A program made the translations under genes and the position numbers. The notes beneath the pieces are model-generated. The model was not told the origin of the DNA, did no database searches, and saw only the letters and a list, made by a program, of their open reading frames with translations. A stretch of DNA of 64,000 nucleotides from Echinococcus granulosus (lineage: Eukaryota; Platyhelminthes; Cestoda; Cyclophyllidea; Taeniidae): NCBI RefSeq assembly GCF_000524195.1, contig NW_020170405.1, positions 476,970-540,969 on the forward strand, in the 5' to 3' direction. The number at the start of each line of letters is the position of its first letter. Positions within the stretch are counted from its first letter, which is position 1. Positions 25,403 through 38,400 of the stretch are shown piece by piece.

Positions 25403-26495
25403 GTTTTTATGCTCGTCTTTGTCTTTTTAGCTGGCTCAAATCGACCACTGAATTCGCAAGTCATCCAACTGTCCTTGACATCCAAATCAATAATTTTGAG
25501 TTGGCAGATCATCCAACCGCTGACCCATGTGAGAAAGTATAGGATTGTGGGGAGACAAATTTTTGCAGCAAAGCATTAAACTCATCCCCTACAAAAAAGG
25601 TTATGAATCAAGTGTTTTTTGAGAACTTCGTCGGGGTGATTACTATTATACCAACTTAAAACCTCATTATTCAACCGTTGGGGACTCTTATATTTGATAA
25701 ATACAGCATTAGTCCTACATTCATTAATAATCTATATGGTAAAATAAGATGTTCTACATGGAACCAACGAAGTGCTTAGTTTTTAGAGGTTCAAGCGCCT
25801 AGAGCCTATTTCTAACCAGTTTCCAACGCATTATGCTTTATCAATGTTAAAGACGCTCTTTGCATCTCTCCTTTAAACCACAACTTTTAATGATGATTTA
25901 CAGGACTGTTTATACCTCAGTAGAAATAAAAAAATGGTCTAAAAACCGCCTTTTTTAGTATATTGTTGGGTTTTTTGCATACCTATTCCGTTGTGTGGTC
26001 AAAACGCAAAGAAGAGAGCAATCTAAAGTAGATTTCCACTTCGACAGAATTCAACAAGTTTTTCCTATCTTTGTGTTTTTGCCATTTTTAGATATTTGTC
26101 GGTGTTTTTATTCCCATTTATACAGACGAGGAAGCATTTTGAAACCTCTCTCTGACAGAAAAGAATCACATGAGGGCCGCATTCGATTATGCACGTGTCA
26201 TCTTGTCCCTCCTTAATAAATAATGCTGATTAATCGTGGGATCGGAGTAGATATAGGGGAGAGAAAGAGAAGAGGGGATAGGATGGGACTGCTAAAAGGT
26301 GACATTAGTAATAAAGTGCATAATGTGGATGCAATGTACTGCGTCGAGTTGATGTATTTTCCTCTTTTCCAATCTTTGTACAGTAGAGTATGGAGTTATC
26401 GCCTACGCGTATGGCATGCCACGAGATGACTCTGATGCCAAAAGGACGAGTTTGTATACCAGTGGGTGGTCATGAGGCTTTTGTACAGATTGTGG
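25403..26495. other. Intergenic stretch between copy B and the KIF26 stop
   Basis: About 1.1 kb with no supported exon. It should contain the upstream region of the minus-strand gene ending at 25402 and the 3' untranslated region of the kinesin gene, whose stop codon is at 26498-26496. A minus-strand AATAAA (tttatt on plus) lies near 26105, about 390 nt past the stop. Confidence 0.45.
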
Positions 26496-29400
26496 TCAGT
26501 TGGAGGTATCATGGGAACTGGATGGCGGTGGCGGTGGTTGAGGAACAGGAGGGGGTTGGAAAAATGCCAAGTATTGTGCATGGGATCGGCACGCATTCAC
26601 ACGTTGTTGAAGCAACTCCGTTTCATCGGTTAGAGCCTCAAGAAATCCTTCATCATTGGGATTCATATGTTCTGCGACGTTCACTGGAACAAAAGATCGG
26701 TAAAGTTCAACAGCTTACAAAGACGTTTCTAGTTTAGGATTTGAAACTCAGTGCTTAGAGGTAAAACAGGCTCGTAGCAATCGTTTAACTGCCTAGTTTT
26801 AAGTTCATAATTGCAGGGCTGGAAATAGGTGGGCTTTTATGTAATGTCAGCCGATGCAGCTGAATGCCAGTAAAACAAATGGATCTAGATAAGCGACAAA
26901 GTAACCAATCATTGAATTGATCCAGGTAACTACGAAAGCGGCAAGTTTTATAGTTCTAAAAAATCTCACGAGCTGGAATAAATCAGTTCACATAAATATT
27001 ATGTTTTATTCTTCTATTTAGTCGTGTTCAAATAGACAAGATGTTTCATCCCTTATATAATCTGCAACTGTTCAAAGCGGTCGAAACTGCACACTTTCAA
27101 AGTCAGGAGCATGAATGAATACGGCAACACATCCCTGTTTCAGTCCTCCGATTCCAAAAATTACCTATCAATCGACATACTGTTTTAAGAGTAGTATAAT
27201 GGTAAGTCGAATTTATATGATTCAGGTTGGGAGTTCACAAAAACGAAATATGATTCCAACCATCAACAGCATAGACATTTTGTTATAAATACACAATAGG
27301 TTGTTTGATACATTCAGAATCCAGCTAAGTAGAATGCTGGGACAATACCAGTGATTAAAAGGAACGGATGGGTTTTTTTGTATGCGATTAGAAAACTTTG
27401 CAGGGAAGGATAAAATCTTCTCAATTTCAAACGACTTGATTTTAACATTTTTGTGCATAGTAATAAAAAGACCGCAATTTTAAGTCCCTTGCTTAGTGGC
27501 GCTTTCCAAATAAGCCTTTAAAATGGGGTTGTCTGAACGCTTATATCAAGTTTTGTAGAGCTTTAAGTAGTCTAGGAAGTATATGGATATGTGCAGACAG
27601 TCATGTACTAAAACAGAGTGATTGTTAACAACGGATTTCCAATTAAAAGTTGATTCACTTTAATTTCATAAATTGGGATTTGATTTAAAGCTATTTTGAT
27701 CTATTTATCCTCATCTACAATACTGTGATTAGAGCTAGTCGAGTGACCCTGTAAGCATGAGGAATTAGAGGACTTACAGTCGAAGCTCCAAGATCCGGGA
27801 TCTGCGAGGAGGCGAATTTTCGCATCAGTCAGTTCGGCCTTTAATTGTTCCTGACGCTGAAGTAAGGCAGCTATTCGTCTCTGACGGAAGGTAGTTCGCG
27901 ATACCTGAATTCAAAACCATAAAGCTATACTTACAGGATTATGAAACTTTGACTTTTAAACTTCGGGGAATAAGAGTGTTAAATAGATTCTAAACTCTTA
28001 GACTATGTCATTAAGCTTCATTAAAGTGTAGTTCGATTGCAATGACCGTGTGCTTTTAATCACACCCATTGGCTATATGCTGGTCTCAAGGGGCGTAAAG
28101 CGGACGCCTGGTCCCGACAGGTCATGTCACTCGAATGCTCGATGATGCGCGGCAATGGGTGACCTAACTTGCGGAAAATCAGTGCCTTGTGAAACGAACA
28201 GAAGGCGAGGGGATCAACCAGTAAAAAAGCACAAAAACAACCTCCTATTCAAAAAAGCTTATTAGCTATTTTGTATCAGACAGAATTTTGAGATAATGTT
28301 TAATTTGCAAATTTTTCCAAATTCGGATACTACTTTCGGACATCAGTGCGACGAATAAGTGATTACCACTAGTCGAAGGCGTTAAAGGAGGAAGCGGAGT
28401 ACTCAAACGGCAATTTCAAGCCCGTCTATACCATTAAAAGCTTTTCTTGTAAACACGTCTACCATTAAAAGTTAAGGTTCACAAATTTATATTTTTAATT
28501 TTACTGATTTCACAATTTATTGACTTATCTTGAAAAGTAACTTCTCAGTCTTGTTAGATGTTTTGTTAATGGGCACTTAAATCTAAGACCACCCCTGTCT
28601 TTAAAACGGTTTCGCTACCTTTATGGACACTTTCAAGTTTCCTTTGAAAACACCGGAAAATTTTCCCTAAACCACGTAGTGCAATTAAAATCTTTTCAAA
28701 GATTTTGAATGTGAAAATGACCATGACAAGGAAATCGGAAAGATGAATTTATGAGAAATACCACTATGCACGAAGGGGAACTTGACCTGACTTACAAAGT
28801 ACTGAGGAATTTGCTTTGCATCCATTTCTCAGCAAAAGCGTAGATGGTTCAGCTCATAATTTTCCACTGTTTAAACGGATATTTGGGTTTTATTTACTAA
28901 GGGCTTATTTACATCAAGAATGCAAGTTCTGTTGATTTGTTGATTCAGAAGCGATTTCCTAATTTTTCGCTTGTAACTCGGTGCTCAAAGTATTTATCAC
29001 ACAATCAACCTCAAACGCCATGCCATGTCTTCGATGACACATTAACTTAACAAAGAAATAAAGATTAAATTTCCCTTTTACTATTATATTTAACCATGGG
29101 AATGCAGGTGAATGGACAACTTAATCAAAAATTCTGCTTATTTCTGTTTGTCTATGACTAGTGGTGTACCGACCACGAGTCTTAGGGGTTTTGGTAAAAA
29201 TCGGCATTTCCAAAGGTTAACAAAAAGACTTAAGTGCACTTTAAATTCAGCAATAAGTCCAAACGAAAATAAACCTTAAAATAAGATTTCTCGTGCCTCT
29301 TTCTTTAGTGTGCGCATGTCTCTGCAGCCCAGAGAAGTGCATTGTAAATATTATCAAATGTAATGCAACACTGTGTTTGTTTAAACCTTGACTTTTATAA

Positions 29401-32400
29401 CGGGATCCTTAAGGACCTGCCAATGTATTTTCGCTGGGTGACATGGCCTTTGGACCAAACTGGTAGCCACCCAGCCCTTCTGTATGTTGTCAGTACTTAT
29501 TCTACCTTAGAATAATGTTGTCTTTTATCTTCAGAGAAGTCTCGGGGAGCCGCATTAGACGCAGTGGGAAGTAAACCCAATTCCATAGGCCAGCCATCCT
29601 GATTCCTCTTACTGAATGCTAAAAACCAACGTGACAGAGGAAGAGCATATGCTGTAGACGGGAGAATCTGCGTAGAACTCTAACAGAATGGATGAAAATT
29701 TGGCCTACCTTCGGCAATTACCCCACTCTCTTGTCCTAAAAAAAAGCCATTAACAACTGGTGTCCACATGGGTGGACATTTTGTCTGAATGGGCCGATAA
29801 GGGCAAAGGTGGAAGCACTGGCTTGCCTTATGGATACGTTTACCCTACTATCATATCTACAAAAGCCTGATTTGCGTTCAGACAAGTAATCCTAATAGCT
29901 TTGCTGGGGCGTTGTAGAAATAGAGCATAATATTTTTGTATCTAAAAAGGTTAGTATCCAAATAAGGGAGCATTTCTTCTGTTAATTAGGCTAGCCGATC
30001 AAAGTGAGTCACTGGGACTTGAATTGACGCACCTCAATCGCATCACTGTTAGCATGCGTTAGTTCCGACCGATTGAGGTTGAGATGAGGTGTTGAGGTGT
30101 CCAGCGCTTCGCATCCGGCAGTTGTTATTTGGGATCTCTGGGGGGAGACACGTCGCACACTCGGCAGACTGCTGCTTCTCGACTCCTCCGAGGAACCGGC
30201 TGGAGCTGAGAGACTTCGCTTCGACGTCGATGTTGAAAGTGTTCTCTCGCCAGAGGCTGGTAAAGACAGATTTTTTGATGAAGCTCCATTGTTATCATTT
30301 TCAGAGGTTAGTGAAAGCAACCGGTTACAATATGCTTTATTCGTGATTATTTTGAACTGAATATTTCATCTACACTTGATAATGCCCTAAATAGAGCAGT
30401 TCCTTTTTTGAACCACCTTATTCCATGTCATCATGGTTTATTTTTTCACCATTTTTATTCCTACATCCCAAGTATCTCTTCAGGCCAACATTCACATTAT
30501 ATTCAGATCAAATCAAGCAAAAATCCCATTTCTGCCACTTGTGCTTCACTTTTATAATGAGAGGAAAGAAGTCTTCCGTTTTGACCGGTAAGGCGAATTT
30601 AAAGATGCATTCTAAGTTCGTATTGTAGCATTTGCCTTAAATTATAGACCATATAAAATGACAAAATTGGTGAGAGCTTTATGCAACTCAAACTACCGTT
30701 AAAAATATAGTTTATAAAAACGTGCATCTTTACCGATGATGCGTTCTACCAGGCAATCTTTCGGTATGCGTACTGTTTTCATGTCCTTGTACCTAAAAAC
30801 CAGTAGCCTAATGTAGTCACCCTACTCAGAGGAATCGGAAAAGAGCTTTGATGTCTTGGTGACCGATAAATCTGCCACGGTTTGACCTCAGTAAGGGATA
30901 GGCATTGGATAAGGAGATGCCTGATTTTAAATGGTGGTGTGAATAAATGAAAGAAAGAAAGGAAATATGTTAATGAAGATGAAGGAAGGCATAATACTAG
31001 GGTAAAGTACATATTATCGATGTAAAAGAGGGGTTTGGGGGGCGATGGCATGGCCTAGAAGTCAGGCCGACTGGCAAAGGTACCATGGCAGAGCCCCAAG
31101 TGGCCCGTTACCAAAACCGAGAGTTGAACAAGCAATTAAAGCATTCTAAATGCTTTACGAAAATGAGACAAGAACTATTATTAAAGGGGTTTACACCGTT
31201 TAGTAATTCAAAATAAGTCATACTAACTCTTCCTCCATAAATTAGGAAGCTTAAATTTAACTCAGGTGAGAAGACTCAAAAAAGTTGGGTTTGTGTCTAC
31301 AGAAAATAAATTGAATAGAATGAGTTGAAGTGAGAGGACAAAAATAGATTTGGCAAATTTTATGCTGGCAACTTGTTAAATTGGCTGCAATCAAACAATT
31401 CACATCTTGTGGAAAGCCTCTAGACAACAATTCCAACTTGGAACTCTTTCCCAAGCCTGCTGAAACAATCTCCGCAGACCCACTTTACTAGTAAGACGTT
31501 TACATATACTTTGACTCCTGTGGTTCAGGCGTAAAATTTTTCCAAGCATCAATTCATAAATAAGATAACCCCACTTTTCAACTGGATAAAATGTATCTGA
31601 TCCACTTCAAGGAAGTTGTAGGAACACAAATGGGATGATTCACCATGGCATTAATTTGAATTCTCTCCATTCCTGTTAAATGAGAGAGGCGTAGAAAGAG
31701 TTTAAGCTTCCTAAAGCGTAATTTTAACCTTGTCGGACTTTTTCGCATGCACCATGTAACGAGTAAAAGGAAATACATGGAAAAGCATGTTTAATCAGTG
31801 CCAGACAGTAAGTTTTCAGCCGTTTACTTCTGCTTCTTTTCCGATTCTTGCATCTCATATATTAATTTCGTGTACTTAATCGCACTGCTACAATTAAATC
31901 TCAGTGTAAATGGGAACTACATCACAATCTATTTAATACGTAGGAAGCTAGGGTTTATAACTTGATTTTTTGCCTCATAATAGGATCCCATAGTAACTTA
32001 TTTACTGGTGGAAAATTAGATCCATAAGAGACGAGATGTGTGATATTGTAAAGTTTCCTGGTAACTTTTTAGTAATCCATGAATGCCTCTGCAATACACT
32101 CTGCTAATGCGCCCGAATTCGTTGTATTCATGCACATGTGGGTGTGTGTACCTACGTATCTTGACGATTTGACGTGATCCTTTTGTGATTTGGCAATTTA
32201 TTCCCGTCCAGTCACCAAAGTGACTTCCTCCTTGGAAAAATGACACAACCTAACAGTTGTTTCTGGGCTACTTCCGCTAAATAAAAATGCTTTTTAGCAA
32301 AAGCGTCCATTTTCAGTCCAGACGTGGAAGATCCCAAATTCTAGAATTGTGCAATTCAGGTATGGTGATACCAGAAACCTGAACCGATGGAAAAGAGACT

Positions 32401-35400
32401 CCTATCTTCAGTACTGAAGCAATTGTAGAGGTTTAATAGAGGCATTTTAGCAGCCGTAGAAATAAAACTTCCTGTAAAAGCGTTTTTAGCTGCGTTTTCT
32501 TTGTTGGTACCCATATTCCTCATTGGTTGAGGAATAGAGGTAAATATAAACCGTAGCTTTCGGCTAAATACTCTGGGATCAAATGCTTGCTACCGCTTTG
32601 AGGTATCGGTAAGAGGCACAAAATAATGTAAAATGTTGGCTGATTGTTTAACTCTTGATTTTGGTAACGGGCTACTTAGGGCTCCACCATTGTACCTCCG
32701 CCAGGCGGCCTGGCCTCCGGATCATGCCAGTAGCCCCAAGCCCAACTCTACCTCCATAACACATTCTGCCCTAGTATTTTGTCTTCTTTCGTCTTCAAGG
32801 AAGACTCGGGATGCTACACTAGTGACAGCAAAAGCGTACTTGATCATAAAGGACAGCTGCCGCGATTTCTATTATTGAATTACAAACCTCAAGGCGACGA
32901 AAGAAGGGCATTTGCTGTGCGTGAGAGAATCTATGACAGCTCCTAACAGAAGGGTTGAAAATAAAGTCTACCTTCAGTAACTACTCAATTTCTTGTCCTG
33001 AAGGAAAGTTATTAACAACTGAAGCGCCACTAGCCATAAATCGTATGGAAAAGTTTATTTCGGAGCTGCCTACGGTACCTGCATGAAGATGTCAACTAAG
33101 TGAACACGCGATACCTCCTGCACCTCTACTAGCCGGATCGAATCCAGATTGATATAGCCGGGCAGCACTGAAGTGTAAACAGCGTGGAAAGGAGAAACAG
33201 AGGCGAAACTCCGTCTCCATGAAACTATTTTGAGCACCGTTTTTTACTAAATGATTTTGCTTTTAGGCTAGTGTACTTATGCCTAGCGCTGGACATTTGA
33301 GATGGCTAGAACATTTCCTCTTTCTCAAATACTGCTCTCAAATGGGACATTGCAATCGAAAATCTTCTCAGTTGCACGCATACTCGATGACTGGAGCAGT
33401 TGGTTAGTGGGTGTTTTTCTTACATCCAGACTACAACGTGATGGTCTACAGGGGAGTTCAATCACGAGTGGCACGGGAGACGATACACAAAAGAAGAGAG
33501 GGGCCGTGCAATACTTTGTCTGTTTTTTTTACTTGGGTCACGTGGGCACTAAAGGACACGACCATTGTACTTCCACCAAGGGGTCTGACCTTTTCACCAG
33601 GACAGTAGCACCAAAGCTCTTCTATGCGTCAACAATGCATATTATACCCAAGTATTATGTCTTCTTTCGCCTACAGAGAAGTCTCGGGGCGCTACGATGA
33701 AATCGAAATCATGTAAGGTATTAACGATGCTCTATGCCAAATTGCGCCTTTTGAGAAATTTGACAAGACAGTCTTTCCCAAGTTTGAGGTAAAACGGCCA
33801 TGTAGATAATTTCTTGAACAAAAACATTAATTAAAGTTTAAGACATTATCGGAATTGACTTGGAGTGCAAAAACTTGCATCTTAGGAAAAGTTACTTTTT
33901 CAACTTTTAACTTCTTCAGAGCTCACAAAATCGTTTAATTTATCATGACGATATGGGAAATCCTTTCCAATTATTTTTCCACAAAGTACTAATAATACAC
34001 CTTGTGCTAGTGACAAGCATAACCACTGACCGGGAGAAAACGTACTTGGAGGGCAGGAGGTTAGGCGTACACTGAAGGTTATACGAATTGTATGGGTGAT
34101 GGATCGAGCAATGCACTTGTTTTCGACTAAGTGATTCCCACTGAGGCGTGCGCAAGAATAGCGGTACCTTGCTTGGTTTTGAATAATGGGTGGAGAAGGT
34201 CCCGCCAGACTTGCTAATAAGACAACAAATTGTTCTACATATGAATGGTGGACAGAAATTTAAGCTGTAAATTCTCTATCAACCCTTTTCATCTAATCTG
34301 AAAGGACGGTGGTGGAAACTAACTTTAACAGAATGTAAAACTCAGAAATACTTTCAATACTTTGGATTGACTTGTTGAGCCTTCGAGAAAGAGTGTGAAA
34401 ACAAGAGATTTTTAGATAAACCATACGAAGTAAAAACCAATTATTAGCATATTTAAGAGGTTCGATCATGGAGAGCACGTAGCAGTTGATGAGGTACTAG
34501 GAGGAAAAAAGTAATCACAAATGACCGTTTTTAATCATACGATAAATTTGCACCTTCATTTTTAGCAAAAATGCCTGTTTGAAATCATTAAAATTCCACG
34601 GTGATCTGTCAAAAATGGGCAAACGCATGAACACAGGCCATTTTCTGTCAAGAGAGGCGTCGAGGGTGTGTAAGTTTTCCAGAAAAAAATGCTTTCCAAA
34701 TTCACACTTTCAAAACCGTATTCACTTTTAGATTACTTTACAAAATAGCCTTCGTCTTATTAACAGGTTTAACATTCAATCGCCAGCATCATACCTGACT
34801 GGTGTCCATTTGGAATCTAGGTATTTAGCTCATTTGCACAAATGCAAATGATACAGTGCCAAATCATTTTTAACTTTCATTTAGTAAGCTTTTCGGCGCC
34901 TTACAACAGATTTTCCTATCGCTACCAATTTTCTCTCGGTGGCAAGCATGAAACTCAACGTTCGATGAGGACAATGGAACAGGGCTCCATAACATCATTT
35001 TATTTGAAGCTTAGGGGAATCATTTTTAAAACCCATTGCCTCGATTAGTATGGGAACTCTTTGTTGGCGTTTAACCAAAACAGCTTTACCATTTTTTATC
35101 ATGAAGAGTCAGTGATTGGTGAGTGAGTCTCAAGAAAAAACTAGACCTAATTTATTGGAACGAAGGCGTTGAAAAGTCATGTCACGTCCAATGCTTTAGC
35201 CATCACTGGCAGCTATTTAGAAATTACATCCTCCCTAGACGACACCAGATGCTCCTTGATGAAATAAAAGGGCACCCAATGTGTACTGAGACCTTTTTCT
35301 CGAGAAAGTAGATTATAATACCATAATACTAGAAACTTTACATTTGTCGGACAGATTCAAGACGTCAGAAGGTATGTATAATCACAAAAACGGCGAGGCT

Positions 35401-38400
35401 CGATAGTGAACTACTGACATTCTTTATGGCTACGCTACACAATATTCCGTCTTCTAAGTGCGGTATCTGCAAAATTATGGATAATATCAAGAAATTCTTG
35501 GTGCCTACTTTTGAAGATAGCATTGTAATGCTTTATATAAAAGGTTAATTTAGTTTTAAAACGAAGGCATCTATTTTAATAAATGCTTAATCAAATCAAA
35601 ACTACTTTTGTCTTAGGTATTCGCGAAGCCTTAATTTTTTGTTTTACTCAGTTTTGGTAACGGACCAATTACGCACTCCGATATTGTACCTCAGCCGAGT
35701 GGTCTGGACTTACAGGCCACGCCAGTCGCCCCATGCCCCACTGTTTGCCGACAATACGTATTCTGCTCCAGTGTTATGTCTTTGAGGCATTACATCGGTG
35801 GCAGCAAAAGTCAGCCCAATCTTAAAGAACAGCTATTTTGATTTATACTGATAGGCGATAAACCCTAGAGTGACGGAAGAAGTGCATATACTGCTAATGG
35901 AAGAATCTCTGATGACTCCCAGGCAAGGGCTGGAAAGGTCGTCTGCCTTCAGAAGCTACCTCAGTTCCATGTTCTGCAGTAAAGCTATCAACAAATGAAG
36001 TGACACCAGCCTTTAATTTTCTGCAAAAGTTCATCGCGGAGCTGACTACGGTATCTATTTGAGGACATCAATCATGTGGGCACGCAATACCTCCTCAATT
36101 TCTCTACTAGCTGGATGAAAGCCAGAGAAACATGGCTGGGAAGGACTGAAGTGAGAGCTAAGGAGCCAGGTTAAACTCCGTCCTTTGTTATATGACACTG
36201 CTTTCAGGCCAGTGTTCTTACAACTATTAAAAGAAATGTGTAATGGCCAGCACACTTCCTGTCCCCCATTACAGTTTCATACACGACGAAGATCTAAATC
36301 CAGTGGAATTGCCAAGAGGGATCAGTGGCAATGAGTTCAAATATTCGCCAAGATGCATGAAAATTCGAAGAATGGCGCAGTTAGATCGTGGGTGTTCCCC
36401 TCACAGCAACGACTACATTGTAATAGCTGCCACGGGAGGCTGACTAAGGGGAGCGCCGGGACGATGCTCAAAAGAAAGGGACTGTGTAATAACTTGATTG
36501 TTTAATTAACTCGCGGTTTTGGTAACGGGCCAATTAAGGGCTCTAATGTTGTACCTCCGCCGGGTGATCTGATGTTTCGGCCATGACACAAGCCCTATAC
36601 CCTACTCAAGGTCGAAAACACGTATTCAGCTTAAGTATTATGCCTTCTTCTGTCTTCAGGAAAGTCTCAAGACACCACATATCTATCCCATGCTGCAAGT
36701 TATAGTATCCTATATTGAAAAAACATTTTGCAAAGCTTTCTAACAGCACCGATTTGAAATACCTTACACACTAACCATAGGGAAACAGACAATGATCACA
36801 ATTTTACAGCTAAAGATAAAAAATTTTTATCTCAAAGGATGAGGCATATTTCTAACATAAAATTGCAGTACAATTCAATTACGTCGTTAACTGAGAATTC
36901 ACCATAGATTCCAAGGATTAATAGGTAAAAATAAGAAAAATCAGGAGAAAAAATAGAAGGAACAAGGATTAGTCCTTGAATTGATTTTGCCATTTAACTT
37001 TACCAAATTACTTTCCAGCTTTGTGTTGTGTGCCAAAACGCAATTAAATGGGTTCGAAGTGAAAACAATTTCTTGCACGAGGTTGTAAAATTGGTTTGTC
37101 ATGAAAGGAAGAAACTGCACGTAATGTTCCCCTTCTTTGCTAAGGTCTGTTTCGAACGAAATTGAATAAAATACACACTTTCTACATAAGTACATGCATA
37201 ATGCAAGTGCAGATATCCTTTAGGTTTACAAAAACCCACTTTTTTCCCAAACTTTTACGGTTATTTCTCAACAGAATTCATAAGCAAGCCGACAGAGATG
37301 AAGCTTTGCTTCAACACCGTCCGAATCCTTACTAGACACTTGGTCCTGGGATATTCTAGGGGTTAAAGGAGATGAGCTGCGCATTCTGTGATGTTTTCTT
37401 TATTAGGCTATGGGGTGGGAGGAGGAGTGGAACTGCCTTATTTTTCCCACCGGCTAGTCAGTTTATTGCCCATCACTCCCCTTTACCTTTGATGGCTTTA
37501 CGACGGCGTTTACAGGACTTAGACATCTTCACAACTTTTACACCAAGGAAAGGGCTTGGTGTTTGTCAAATCACTTTTATTACTGGACTTCTACTTTTAA
37601 AAGTTAAGCGAGTCCCTTTATACATGTATCAAGTATCACCTTCTCTGTCATTTGTAGAAATATTTCCCATGAAGAATGTGAAGGCCACCTCAATAGCAAT
37701 ATCCAAAACATCGAAAATCTTGTTTTATTACACGTCTGTAACCAAAGAGCATAATTTGCGGAAAAATCGGGATTTTGGCGAATAAATTGCCGACACAAGT
37801 TCCAAATGTGAGTGGCTTAATGCCCTGAGCGGAGGCCTCGCCACTAATTTAATTGACAAAAGATTTGCCTCGCAGTATTTTTTGTCCTGGCCGTTTATAA
37901 ATTGGCGGATGTGGCGAGTAATTGCAGGCAAGCTCCCGCTTCTTGCCAACAGGAGAAAGTCGCAAGCATTACAAAGTCTACTAAATATGGTGACTTTTAT
38001 GTCGAGTTTGATCTGCACTTAAGGGCAGCTACGTCTTTGGTTGATAATAAATTTAAATGCTACACGAGCATTATAAACCATAAGTNNNNNNNNNNNNNNN
38101 NNNNNNNNNNNNNNNNNNNNNNNNNNNNNNNNNNNNNNNNNNNNNNNNNNNNNNNNNNNNNNNNNNNNNNNNNNNNNNNNNNNNNAGATACCAACTCAGA
38201 TTCAAATGGAAAAGGCTGCATTCCAAAATCTAGTCGTACATCATCGAAAAAATTCAAAAACTTCACCCAAATTACTTGAATTTTGCCATTATGTACGGTA
38301 GAATGGTCAATCATGGCTCCGCATGGTCATTTTTGCTAAAATTCGTAGCGAATGTGGAATTCCGTGCTTAAGTAAACATTTATTTGATTTATTTTAACAG

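Noticed and set aside
26496..26683. FFQPPP in the last KIF26 exon resembles FFPPPV of the single-exon gene at 22105
   Set aside because: Only a short proline-rich match; the order of surrounding segments differs and the exon joins in phase to KIF26.
9435..34900. A 15-bp identity (aagcttttcggcgcc) at 9435-9449 and 34886-34900
   Set aside because: One or more 15-mers shared by chance are expected in 64 kb, and the flanks do not align.
37372..38279. Several overlapping frames of 96-137 codons around the third N run
   Set aside because: Compete on both strands, no family motif, and KIF26 phases need no exon here.
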